A stretch of DNA of 64,000 nt, from the NCBI GenBank assembly GCA_012514145.1, contig JAAZAV010000034.1, positions 1-64,000 on the forward strand, in the 5' to 3' direction. Source of the DNA: Clostridiales bacterium. Its GTDB lineage: Bacteria; Bacillota; Clostridia; Oscillospirales; CAG-272. The translations under genes and the position numbers were made by a program. Every line of letters begins with the position of its first letter. The stretch's first letter is position 1. The notes beneath the pieces are model-generated. The model worked only from the letters and a program-made list of their open reading frames with translations. It made no database searches and was not told the DNA's origin. Below are positions 44,169-51,981 of the stretch, one piece after another.

Positions 44169-45674
44169 TTATTGCTCGCCCAGCGCCAGGAAGGAGACGA
44201 TCATATCGTCCCACTGCTTGAGGATTGCGGGGGATTTGCTTTCGTAGTAGGACATGTATTCACCCGGCGTCTTCTTACTCGAAACAACGCAGTTGAAGAA
44301 GAAGGAGCCGGTTCCCAGCAGCTTGTCGGCAATCATAATGAAGGAGGTATCAATGGTGTTGTAGATTATATCAACCATGTCCGAGTCGCGCTCGGTATCG
44401 GCATACTTTGCCTTGAGCGCTATATCGTAGAAAGCAGGTATAACCGTGCGGTAAGCCTCGATCGACAGCGATTCCAGCACCGCGCCGGATATTTCAAGAC
44501 GGTCATCGGGCGTGGTAACCGGCAGTATGGCGGACATGCCGTTTACCGTACCAGCCGCCGACATGTATTCGAGATTCTCGTTCATGACCGGCATCGGAAG
44601 AATGCCGTAGGGCATGCTCATTGCGCGCAGCTTGGCATCTATGAAATCTGAGAGCATGCCGAGATAGAAAATTGCGTTGCCCGATACGAAGTGAGGCAGA
44701 CCTTCATCATAATTCCCGGGGTAGGATATATTGTCCTCATACAGCATACGGTAGAGGATTTCCACCCATTCCAGCGCCTGTTCGCTGCCCAGCTCAAGAA
44801 CCGGAAGTCCCTCGGAGTCGCGGCTCATGAAGGGCAGTCCGACCGACATCGAAGTGTAGTTGACGGTGGTCTGACCGCGGTTGTAGAAACCTACGATATC
44901 GCCTTTATCCATGGCGCCGTCGCCGTTTACGTCGGTGTAGGCTTCCATGCAGTATTTGATGAAGGCGTCATGGGTCCACTCGTTGTTCTCCACCTTGTCG
45001 TAAAGTTCGTTGTGGTCGCCGAAGTAGTTGTCGAAAAGCGACTTGTTGAAAATCGTGCAGGAGCCGCCGAGGAGCGTGGTTATCGAGAAGGCGCCGGTCA
45101 CGAAGTAATAGCGCTCAGGTCTGATCGCGCCGCCGTCCATAAAGGTTTTATACCACCAGGGCTGCTCAATATCGATATAAGGCAGATCGGTCAGCTCGCG
45201 GAAATAGCCGTTGAGCATCAGACGGAAGCACTGTGAGCTCTCAAGCATGACGAAGTCATGGGTGTAGTCGCCGGCGAGGACCATTTTCTGGACCTCATTT
45301 GCAAATCCTCCCCAATCTTCGGTTCCGTTTGTGTATTCCAGCTTGACTTTCAGCCGTTCCTCGGTGGCAAGATTGCGGGCATATACCGCATCGTCAAGAA
45401 TGTCGCCGGTCTCGCCTTCGCCCTTGCCGTCGTAGCGTACGACATCCTTATAACCGAAGGTATGGATTTTTACGGTGCTGCCCTTGTAGTCAAGGTCGGG
45501 CAGATTGTCATTTATGCCCGTCTCGGCGGTAGTTTCCTCCGCCGGCGCGGCATCGGCGTCGGTAACATCCGGACTGCCGCTGTCGCCACCCGAACCGCCG
45601 CAGGACACGGCGCCGATGATGACAATGGCGAGCACCAAAATCAGAGAGATTGCGCGTAAAAGCTTATCTTTCAT
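44169..45674 (-). CDS. Extracellular solute-binding-type lipoprotein (SBP 6 of 7)
   Basis: A 501-residue lipoprotein with lipobox AVSC (Cys25) and a short Asp/Ala/Thr linker. Family marks: ARNLATEERLKVKLE near 97, VLAGDYTHD near 128, IDIEQPWW near 160, the Asp loop TDVNGDGAMDKGDIVG near 250, YGILPMPVMNE near 345. GGGAGG precedes the ATG. First gene of the operon with an FAD oxidoreductase and SBP 5, driven by the promoter at 45728-45756. The leader has a hairpin GCAGCG/CGCTGC at 45701-45716. Confidence 0.8.
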   Translation of the reverse strand: MKDKLLRAISLILVLAIVIIGAVSCGGSGGDSGSPDVTDADAAPAEETTAETGINDNLPDLDYKGSTVKIHTFGYKDVVRYDGKGEGETGDILDDAVYARNLATEERLKVKLEYTNGTEDWGGFANEVQKMVLAGDYTHDFVMLESSQCFRLMLNGYFRELTDLPYIDIEQPWWYKTFMDGGAIRPERYYFVTGAFSITTLLGGSCTIFNKSLFDNYFGDHNELYDKVENNEWTHDAFIKYCMEAYTDVNGDGAMDKGDIVGFYNRGQTTVNYTSMSVGLPFMSRDSEGLPVLELGSEQALEWVEILYRMLYEDNISYPGNYDEGLPHFVSGNAIFYLGMLSDFIDAKLRAMSMPYGILPMPVMNENLEYMSAAGTVNGMSAILPVTTPDDRLEISGAVLESLSIEAYRTVIPAFYDIALKAKYADTERDSDMVDIIYNTIDTSFIMIADKLLGTGSFFFNCVVSSKKTPGEYMSYYESKSPAILKQWDDMIVSFLALGEQ

Positions 45675-45727
45675 AACAAAACCTCCCGGTTAATCGAAGC
45701 AGCGTTATCGCTGCATTTGTTTCTTTT

Positions 45728-45756
45728 ATTATATCAGCAGAAGTGTTATCGGTCAA
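45728..45756 (-). promoter_or_regulatory. Promoter of the SBP 6 - FAD oxidoreductase - SBP 5 operon
   Basis: Minus strand TTGACC (45751-45756), a 17-base spacer and TATAAT (45728-45733). Confidence 0.75.
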
Positions 45757-45779
45757 GAGGCAAACTCCGGATTTCGTGA

Positions 45780-45809
45780 TTGACATCACCCTCCCGCCGA
45801 TGATATAAT
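45780..45809 (+). promoter_or_regulatory. Promoter of the divergent GH95 gene
   Basis: TTGACA (45780-45785), an 18-base spacer and TATAAT (45804-45809), 38 bases before the GH95 ATG. It lies back to back with the SBP 6 promoter. Confidence 0.75.
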
Positions 45810-45847
45810 CTAACCGGAAACTAAAACACATCACGGAGGGTACATAC

Positions 45848-48430
45848 ATGAGAGAGCTCAAGCTGCGCTACAAAGCTCCCGCGCCCGACACCGACGAGGG
45901 CTGGGAACGGCAGTCTCTGCCCATCGGCAACGGACGCTTCGGAGTCAATGTTTTCGGACTTGTCGACCGGGAGCGGCTGCAGATAACCGAGAATTCGGTG
46001 CTGACCCGCAATAACCTGACAAACGCCGCCGAACTGCGCATCTCCTTCCCCCACGCGCTGACTGAAGCCACCGATTATGAGCGCGATCTCATACTCGACA
46101 GCGCCGCTGCCCATGTCCGCTACGATATCGGCGGGGTTCATTTCGAGCGCGAATACTTTACGTCCTATCCCGACGCGATACTCGGCGCGAAGCTGACCGC
46201 ATCGAAAGCGGGCGCCCTGTCATTCACAACCGAGCTGCAGATCCCTTTCATAGACGAATCGGGCGACCCTGACACCGCCCGAACCGGCGATGTGTCGTCC
46301 TCGGGGAACGCCATTGTCGCATCGTCACATCTCAGCTGTTACAAGATTAATCTCGCCTGCGGTCTGCGGGTGCTCACCGACGGCAGCGTGACGGCGGAAG
46401 ACGGGAAACTCACCGTCTCGGGCGCGTCATCAGCGGTACTTTATTTCTCCTGCGACACAAACTACCGTCTCACGCCCGAGTGCTTCACCGCGCCCGACGA
46501 CCAAAAGATACCCGATTATGACCCGGCTCCCGATGTGGCTGCCATACTCGACCGAGCCGAGGCGCTTGGCATTGATGGCTATGAAAAGCTGAAAGCCGCC
46601 CATATCGCCGACTTCTCGGAATATTTCAGCCGTGTCAAACTGGATATCGGCGGTGAGGAGGAGGATATCGGCGGCAAGACCACCGACGAACTGCTATATA
46701 ATCACCGTCACGGCCGCCGCAGCCGCTACCTCGAACAGTTATATTACCAGTTCGGGCGCTACCTGCTTATCTGCTCATCCCGTGAGGGCGAGCTGCCGCC
46801 CAACCTTCAGGGCATCTGGAACTGTCATAAGATATCGCCCTGGGGCAGCGGCTACTGGCACAACATCAACGTGCAGATGAACTACTGGCCGGTATTCTCA
46901 ACCAACCTTGCCGAGCTGTTCAAACCATACAGCGACTTCAACCATGCCTTCCGCCCAAAAGCCGAGCAGACGGCTGCCGAGTATGCCGAAAAGTTAGGGC
47001 TTGCCGAGGAGGGAGTGACCGATTACGGCTGGACGGTGGGCACCGCCGTATATCCCTACCGATTCAGCGGCATGCCGGGCGGACATTCGGGTCCGGGTAC
47101 TGCTGCAATGACCTCGAAACTCTTCACCGACTGGTGGGAGTTCACCCGCGACCGTGAAATACTTGAAAAATACGTCTACCCCACCGTGCACGGCGTCAGC
47201 AAATCACTTGTGCGTTCGGTTGCCGAGTATGACGGCGAGTATCTGTCGGTTTTCTCGGCGTCTCCCGAACAGACGGTCAGCGTCCGTCCGCCAAAACCCG
47301 GTGAGGAGAACGTCTGGAACAACGGCACCTGGAAATATTATCAGACGGTGGGCTGCGCCTTCGACCAGCAGTTAATCCAGGAGAACGGCGCCGATGATAT
47401 CCGTCTCGCCGCGGAGTTAGGCTATAAGGACGATGTTACCGAGACCATAGCCGGTCAGCTGGGGCATTATCATCCCGTGGAGATCGGACTTGACGGGCAG
47501 ATAAAGGAGTACCGGGAGGAGAGTCACTACGGCGAAATCGGCGAAGCCGACCACCGCCACATATCCCACCTTGTAGGCCTTATGCCGGGTACCATAATCA
47601 ACCGCGATACTCCCGCCTGGATCGACTCGGCGCGGCGAACCCTTGACTTCCGCACCGACCGCTCCACCGGCTGGGCGCTGGCGCACCGCCTCAACGCCTG
47701 GGCGAGAAGCTTCGACGGAACACGCGCCTACCGCCTGCTGTGCAATCTCATCGGTGAGCGCACCTTTGACAACCTTTGGGATTCGCATCCGCCCTTCCAG
47801 ATCGACGGTAACTTCGGCGGCACATCGGGCGTCACCGAGATGCTGCTGCAGAGCCATAACGGCTGTATCGATATCCTTCCCGCATTGCCGCCCGACTGGT
47901 CTGACGGCTCCTTTACCGGTCTCTGCGCCCGGGGGAATTTCACAGTTGACGTCAAATGGAGCGGCTGCCGCGCAAAATATATCCGTATAACCTCCAACGG
48001 CGGCGAACTCCTGAAGCTCTATTATCCGGGAATTGCCGGGGCATCTGTCAGGAGCCGCGGTAAAGACATTGCATACGGCACTGACGGCAGAGACACGATA
48101 GTCTTTGACACCGATGTTGGCTGCGAGTATATAATTTCCGACATACCTGACATGCGCCGCACTGCCGCGCCGTCAAAGGCTTCGGTTTGCGGTACCGTTC
48201 CACACCTCGTATGGGAACCTTCTCCCGACGAAGGCGTGACCTACAATATATACGCCTCCACCGACAGCTCGCCCGACTATTTCCCGGTGGCTTCGGGGCT
48301 GCAGGCGACCGAGTTTATCGATTTCTCCTACAAGCCAACCGCCGGCGGCTACACCATGTACCGCATAACCGCCGCCGCGCCCGATGCGCTCGAGAGCGAC
48401 GGTGTTACCTGCGTGATTGTCGACAGCTGA
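45848..48430 (+). CDS. Glycoside hydrolase family 95 protein with C-terminal Fn3-like domain
   Basis: An 860-residue inverting glycosidase. The GH95 signature is present: LPIGNGRFGVNVFG near 25, QITENSVLTRN near 47, NLQGIWNCHKISPWG near 318, NINVQMNYWPVF near 340, HRHISHLVGLMPG near 565, [16 protein letters not shown] near 640. After the usual family end near residue 770, about 85 residues form a fibronectin-III-like domain (HLVWEPSPDEGVTYNIYAS onward). There is no signal peptide. Its N-terminal half is only distantly similar to the other GH95 of the window, so substrate is likely different. The start follows GGAGG. Promoter at 45780. Confidence 0.88.
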   Translation: MRELKLRYKAPAPDTDEGWERQSLPIGNGRFGVNVFGLVDRERLQITENSVLTRNNLTNAAELRISFPHALTEATDYERDLILDSAAAHVRYDIGGVHFEREYFTSYPDAILGAKLTASKAGALSFTTELQIPFIDESGDPDTARTGDVSSSGNAIVASSHLSCYKINLACGLRVLTDGSVTAEDGKLTVSGASSAVLYFSCDTNYRLTPECFTAPDDQKIPDYDPAPDVAAILDRAEALGIDGYEKLKAAHIADFSEYFSRVKLDIGGEEEDIGGKTTDELLYNHRHGRRSRYLEQLYYQFGRYLLICSSREGELPPNLQGIWNCHKISPWGSGYWHNINVQMNYWPVFSTNLAELFKPYSDFNHAFRPKAEQTAAEYAEKLGLAEEGVTDYGWTVGTAVYPYRFSGMPGGHSGPGTAAMTSKLFTDWWEFTRDREILEKYVYPTVHGVSKSLVRSVAEYDGEYLSVFSASPEQTVSVRPPKPGEENVWNNGTWKYYQTVGCAFDQQLIQENGADDIRLAAELGYKDDVTETIAGQLGHYHPVEIGLDGQIKEYREESHYGEIGEADHRHISHLVGLMPGTIINRDTPAWIDSARRTLDFRTDRSTGWALAHRLNAWARSFDGTRAYRLLCNLIGERTFDNLWDSHPPFQIDGNFGGTSGVTEMLLQSHNGCIDILPALPPDWSDGSFTGLCARGNFTVDVKWSGCRAKYIRITSNGGELLKLYYPGIAGASVRSRGKDIAYGTDGRDTIVFDTDVGCEYIISDIPDMRRTAAPSKASVCGTVPHLVWEPSPDEGVTYNIYASTDSSPDYFPVASGLQATEFIDFSYKPTAGGYTMYRITAAAPDALESDGVTCVIVDS

Positions 48431-48474
48431 CAGAGGAAGGCATTGCCGTTTATTGAGTTTATAATACAGGACAC

Positions 48475-48518
48475 AAAATGCCGGGGCGCTTTAACAGCAC
48501 TCCGGCATTTTCTTATTT
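48475..48518 (+). terminator. Rho-independent terminator after the GH95 gene
   Basis: AAAATGCCGG (48475-48484) pairs with CCGGCATTTT (48502-48511) and is followed by TCTTATTT. Confidence 0.8.
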
Positions 48519-48558
48519 CTGCATCCGTCAATCAGCGTGGTTTTATCTGTGTTCGGGT

Positions 48559-49422
48559 TTATCTGTCTTCGTTCAGCGTTTCTGCGGTGCGGCGGGCATA
48601 TGCGAGGAAATGCGGCATCAGCGGGTCGGGATATCTGCCGTAGACCAGCTCCAGAGAGAGCTTTCCTGTGTAATCTGCGTCGCGCAGCACCTTCATCTGC
48701 GCCGTCCAGTCGGTGTTGCCCAAGTATGGCAGCAGATGCTGATCTTTTGTCCGGTCGTTGTCGTGCACATGAGTGCAGACAAGCCGGTCGGCGACTTTTG
48801 CAAGCTCCATGAAATCGTTTGCGCCGAATGCCACATGGGCGTGTCCGAAATCCCAACATACGCCTACCTTGTAGCCGTTAAACAGCTCAAGGGTGGCAAG
48901 CAGCTCGTCAACCGTGGAACAGCAGCGGGAGCGCTCGCCCGGGCGGGTTTTATAGCCGTCCTCGAAAAGATTTTCGAACGCCGTTGTCACGCCAAGCGAG
49001 GAGGCGTAGTCCACCAGCGGGGTCATATACTCTTTTGTATAGGCAACGGCGTCCTCGGAGGTGTAGGGTTTGTCGCCGCATTTGTATTCGTCGGCGTGTA
49101 TAACGCAGTATTTCGCGCCCACCAGCGCAGTGGCGGTTATCATGTTCTTTATCAGCACCGCAAACTCGGCGGGATCGGCATTGCCGTAGCGTCCGAAGGG
49201 GGCGTGAGTCTGCTCCGCCGTCATGCCAAGGCTGTCAAGCTCCTCGCGCAGCCGTCTGCAGTCGTCCTCCCAGCCGGCGGTACCGGTGACGGGATTGATG
49301 TCGAGGTAACGGAAACCCGCGTCACGGCATAGTTTCACCGCCTCCGAAAGTGTGCGCTTTTCGGTGGTGCCGTATTTGTGGCAGGCGTAGTTTGCGTTAA
49401 TGGCAAGTGGGAATTTTTCCAT
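48559..49422 (-). CDS. Sugar phosphate isomerase/epimerase-type TIM-barrel protein
   Basis: A 287-residue protein of the xylose-isomerase-like superfamily, the terminal gene of its operon. Ligand segments: AFENLFEDG near 145 (Glu), CWDFGHAHVAF near 187 (Asp and His), CTHVHDND near 215 (His) and LSLELVYG near 255 (Glu). The ATG at 49422 is set by GGGAGG nine bases before it, and the start overlaps the end of the Gfo gene by 26 bases. Such overlap suggests tight coupling with the dehydrogenase, as in the other two pairs of the window. Substrate unknown. Confidence 0.8.
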   Translation of the reverse strand: MEKFPLAINANYACHKYGTTEKRTLSEAVKLCRDAGFRYLDINPVTGTAGWEDDCRRLREELDSLGMTAEQTHAPFGRYGNADPAEFAVLIKNMITATALVGAKYCVIHADEYKCGDKPYTSEDAVAYTKEYMTPLVDYASSLGVTTAFENLFEDGYKTRPGERSRCCSTVDELLATLELFNGYKVGVCWDFGHAHVAFGANDFMELAKVADRLVCTHVHDNDRTKDQHLLPYLGNTDWTAQMKVLRDADYTGKLSLELVYGRYPDPLMPHFLAYARRTAETLNEDR

Positions 49423-50455
49423 TTCGTTTGTCCTCCCGGGACTGTCGGCGCACATCATAACCGCAGGCGGTCATGATGATGTCGTGCAGCTCCGCTTCAT
49501 ATTCCGGAGTATAGGGGTTGACCGCCTCGCCGCGGACATAGGAGGCGAAGTTTTTAAGCAGCCGGTCGTAGCGGCGCTCGGGCGCGAAATCTAACTTCTG
49601 CGATCGGTCGCGCCATGGGTCCTGTCTGCCGATGGTTATCTTCGCCTCGGGGATGTTGGTATTCACCCCGGGCCGGGGCACCTCCATGCGGGAGATATGC
49701 AGCGTGGCGTCATAGCCCGAGATTATGACCGAACGGCGGAGAGCGGCGCCCGGCTCCGATGCGCAGGCGCGGACATAGGACACGCCGTTGTCATAGCGGA
49801 ATGCCGCCATGCCCAGGTCTATGCTGCCCACATTGTCAAGCCCGGTGCTTACATTCAAGGGGATGATCTCCTTCGGCACGCCGCAGAAGGTCACTACCAG
49901 GTCAATCAGGTGGCAGCCTAAGTAGTAGAGCATACCGCCTTTGAAGCGCTTCAGCATCTCACGATAGCTTTTGCTGTCGCCGACGCCCATCTGACCCTCC
50001 ACCGAGAATATATGCCCGAAGGTGCCGTTTTTCACCAGTTCACGGGCATAGCGGATCGCGGCGTTCTCGCGGTACATGTAACCGAGTTCAAGCGGCAGAT
50101 TTTTCGAGGCGGCCAACTCGCACATGCGTCTGAACTGCCCCGCGTCCTCGCTTCCCGGTTTGTCCATGTATACGGGATAGCCGTATTCAAGAGCGCGTAT
50201 AGCGTTTTCAACCAGTTTGTGTTCGTCGGTCTCGATAATGAAGGCGTCGGGCTTCGCCGCCAGCGCCCCCTCCCAGGTGATGAACTCATAACCTGCGTAG
50301 GCGGGTCGGGTCATCATGTCCGGGATGCGGGATTCGTCCTCCTCCACTATGCCGATGACCTCATAGATATCGGTCAGACCTTTCAGCGCCTCGGCAATAT
50401 GCGCCGAATGCACCCATGTGCCCGTGCCGACCTGTACCACTCTCAGTTTATTCAT
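49397..50455 (-). CDS. Gfo/Idh/MocA-family NAD(P)-dependent oxidoreductase
   Basis: A 352-residue dehydrogenase whose nucleotide-binding start reads VVQVGTGTWVHSAH (6-19). The active-site motif is YMDKPGSED near 94, with Asp in place of the usual Glu before Lys-Pro. The second domain has GGMLYYLGCHLIDLV near 178, with His in the catalytic position. It lies 14 bases after SBP 7, and the following TIM-barrel gene overlaps its end. The Asp-Lys-Pro variant is unusual in the family and could change substrate, but Lys is retained. Confidence 0.85.
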   Translation of the reverse strand: MNKLRVVQVGTGTWVHSAHIAEALKGLTDIYEVIGIVEEDESRIPDMMTRPAYAGYEFITWEGALAAKPDAFIIETDEHKLVENAIRALEYGYPVYMDKPGSEDAGQFRRMCELAASKNLPLELGYMYRENAAIRYARELVKNGTFGHIFSVEGQMGVGDSKSYREMLKRFKGGMLYYLGCHLIDLVVTFCGVPKEIIPLNVSTGLDNVGSIDLGMAAFRYDNGVSYVRACASEPGAALRRSVIISGYDATLHISRMEVPRPGVNTNIPEAKITIGRQDPWRDRSQKLDFAPERRYDRLLKNFASYVRGEAVNPYTPEYEAELHDIIMTACGYDVRRQSREDKRNGKIPTCH

Positions 50456-50469
50456 ATATTAACGCATTG

Positions 50470-51957
50470 TCAGTTTTTGAGCGACATCAGCGTTTCGAGG
50501 TAGGCTTCCAGCGCCGCGTCGTATGATGACTGGTTGGCGGCAAGCACCGTCGTCCAGTTTGATTTATTGCTTCCGCAGATAACCCCGCGCAGGGTCACGT
50601 TGAAGGCTTTGAGCATCTGGGCGCTGGTGAGACCGAAATCATACTCCACGCCGCCCTTGATTATGTCGAACATCTGGGCGCTTATTTCGTCCCGGGAATA
50701 CTTGACCTTAAGGGCGCTCTCAAAGTATGCCGGCGAGACGGTACGGTAGCTCTCGGAGGCAAAGGCTTCGAGAACAGCCGAGGTTATCTCCTTGTCGGCG
50801 GTTATCGGAATCGAGAAGGCCGAGAAGGTGGAGCGCGGGGTGGTTATGTAGCGGTCCTGAGCTTCATCATATTTCGGGAAGGGGATGACTCCGAAATCGG
50901 TGTCGCTGTCGCGGAAGATAACCACGGAGGCGAACTCCGCAGTGATGAACATCGCCCTGCCGCTCGGGAAGGCTTCCGCATATTCGCGCTTGTTGTCAAA
51001 GTTAACGGCCGAGCTGTCCCACTCCACCATTTCCTTGCAGCGATCCATGACATCGACAAACTTTTCGGACGCCATGTCGAAGTGAGGAACTCCCTCCGAG
51101 TCGTAGCTCATGGGCGTCAGACCGCAGGCGGTTGTGAAGTTCACCGCGTGATTCTCGTTGTCGATAACGAGCCCGAAATTGTCGCCCACGTCAACGGCGC
51201 CGTCGCCGTTTAAATCCTGATATGCAACCGCCGACATCTCGCGGAGCGCGTCAAGCGTCCATTTGCCGTCGGTCACAAGTTTATAGGGATCGTCAAGTCC
51301 GAAATCGCTTATCTGCTTCTTGTTGAAGAGGAAGCACATCATGCCCTTGATAACGCCTAAAGACGCCTCGCCCGAGGCAAGGTAAAGCCGTCCGCCCACC
51401 GCCAGCTTGTCGATAAGCGAGGTCGACCACCAGGGACGGGTGAATTCGAGGTGTTCCATACCGTCGCCCAGCATATCGAAAAAGATGTCGTTCTGAATCA
51501 TTATGGGATGCAGCACCGAAAGGCCGCCTGCGATGTCGATGGATTTATCCCCTGCCATCACCGCCGCGATGACGGTATTCATGTAAATTTCCCGCTGCCC
51601 CCAGAAATCGGTTGTGGTGTTGGCAAAGATGTTCAGGTCGACATTAAGCCGCTCCTCGACCTTCATGTTTCGGGTGTAGAGCGCGTCGTTGACGATGTCG
51701 CCGTCATTGTCCGCCGTGAACTCGGTGTCAATGGTGTCCCCGCGGACATAGATTGACACCCTTTTGCCTCCGAAATCAAGGTCGGGCAGTCCGTCCGCCT
51801 CGAAGGCGTCGGCGGTTGTCTCTTCTGTTTCGGTCTCGGTTTCGGCGGCTTCGGTTACGGTGGTTACCGCCGCATCATCCCCCGTATCGGAAGAACAGGC
51901 GGCAAGCGTCAGGAGCATAGACATAAGCAGAACAAGTGCTGTAATGCGTATTTTCAT
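50470..51957 (-). CDS. Extracellular solute-binding-type lipoprotein (SBP 7 of 7)
   Basis: A 495-residue lipoprotein with lipobox LAAC (Cys21), followed by an unusually repetitive Thr/Glu linker (residues 33-50). Family marks: TRNMKVEERLNVDLN near 95, VMAGDKSID near 132, the Asp loop QDLNGDGAVDVGDNFG near 244, FGVIPFPKYDE near 350. The stop is 14 bases from the Gfo start. It sits in the operon EamA - GH2 - SBP 7 - Gfo - TIM, the best linked case in the window for a substrate path, from capture to cytoplasmic enzymes. Confidence 0.8.
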   Translation of the reverse strand: MKIRITALVLLMSMLLTLAACSSDTGDDAAVTTVTEAAETETETEETTADAFEADGLPDLDFGGKRVSIYVRGDTIDTEFTADNDGDIVNDALYTRNMKVEERLNVDLNIFANTTTDFWGQREIYMNTVIAAVMAGDKSIDIAGGLSVLHPIMIQNDIFFDMLGDGMEHLEFTRPWWSTSLIDKLAVGGRLYLASGEASLGVIKGMMCFLFNKKQISDFGLDDPYKLVTDGKWTLDALREMSAVAYQDLNGDGAVDVGDNFGLVIDNENHAVNFTTACGLTPMSYDSEGVPHFDMASEKFVDVMDRCKEMVEWDSSAVNFDNKREYAEAFPSGRAMFITAEFASVVIFRDSDTDFGVIPFPKYDEAQDRYITTPRSTFSAFSIPITADKEITSAVLEAFASESYRTVSPAYFESALKVKYSRDEISAQMFDIIKGGVEYDFGLTSAQMLKAFNVTLRGVICGSNKSNWTTVLAANQSSYDAALEAYLETLMSLKN

Positions 51958-51981
51958 TGTATATCCTCCAATTATTTATGT

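Noticed and set aside
42728-44221. Plus-strand open frame of 497 codons
   Set aside because: Antisense shadow of the FAD oxidoreductase gene and the SBP 5 start; no recognisable domain and no ribosome site.
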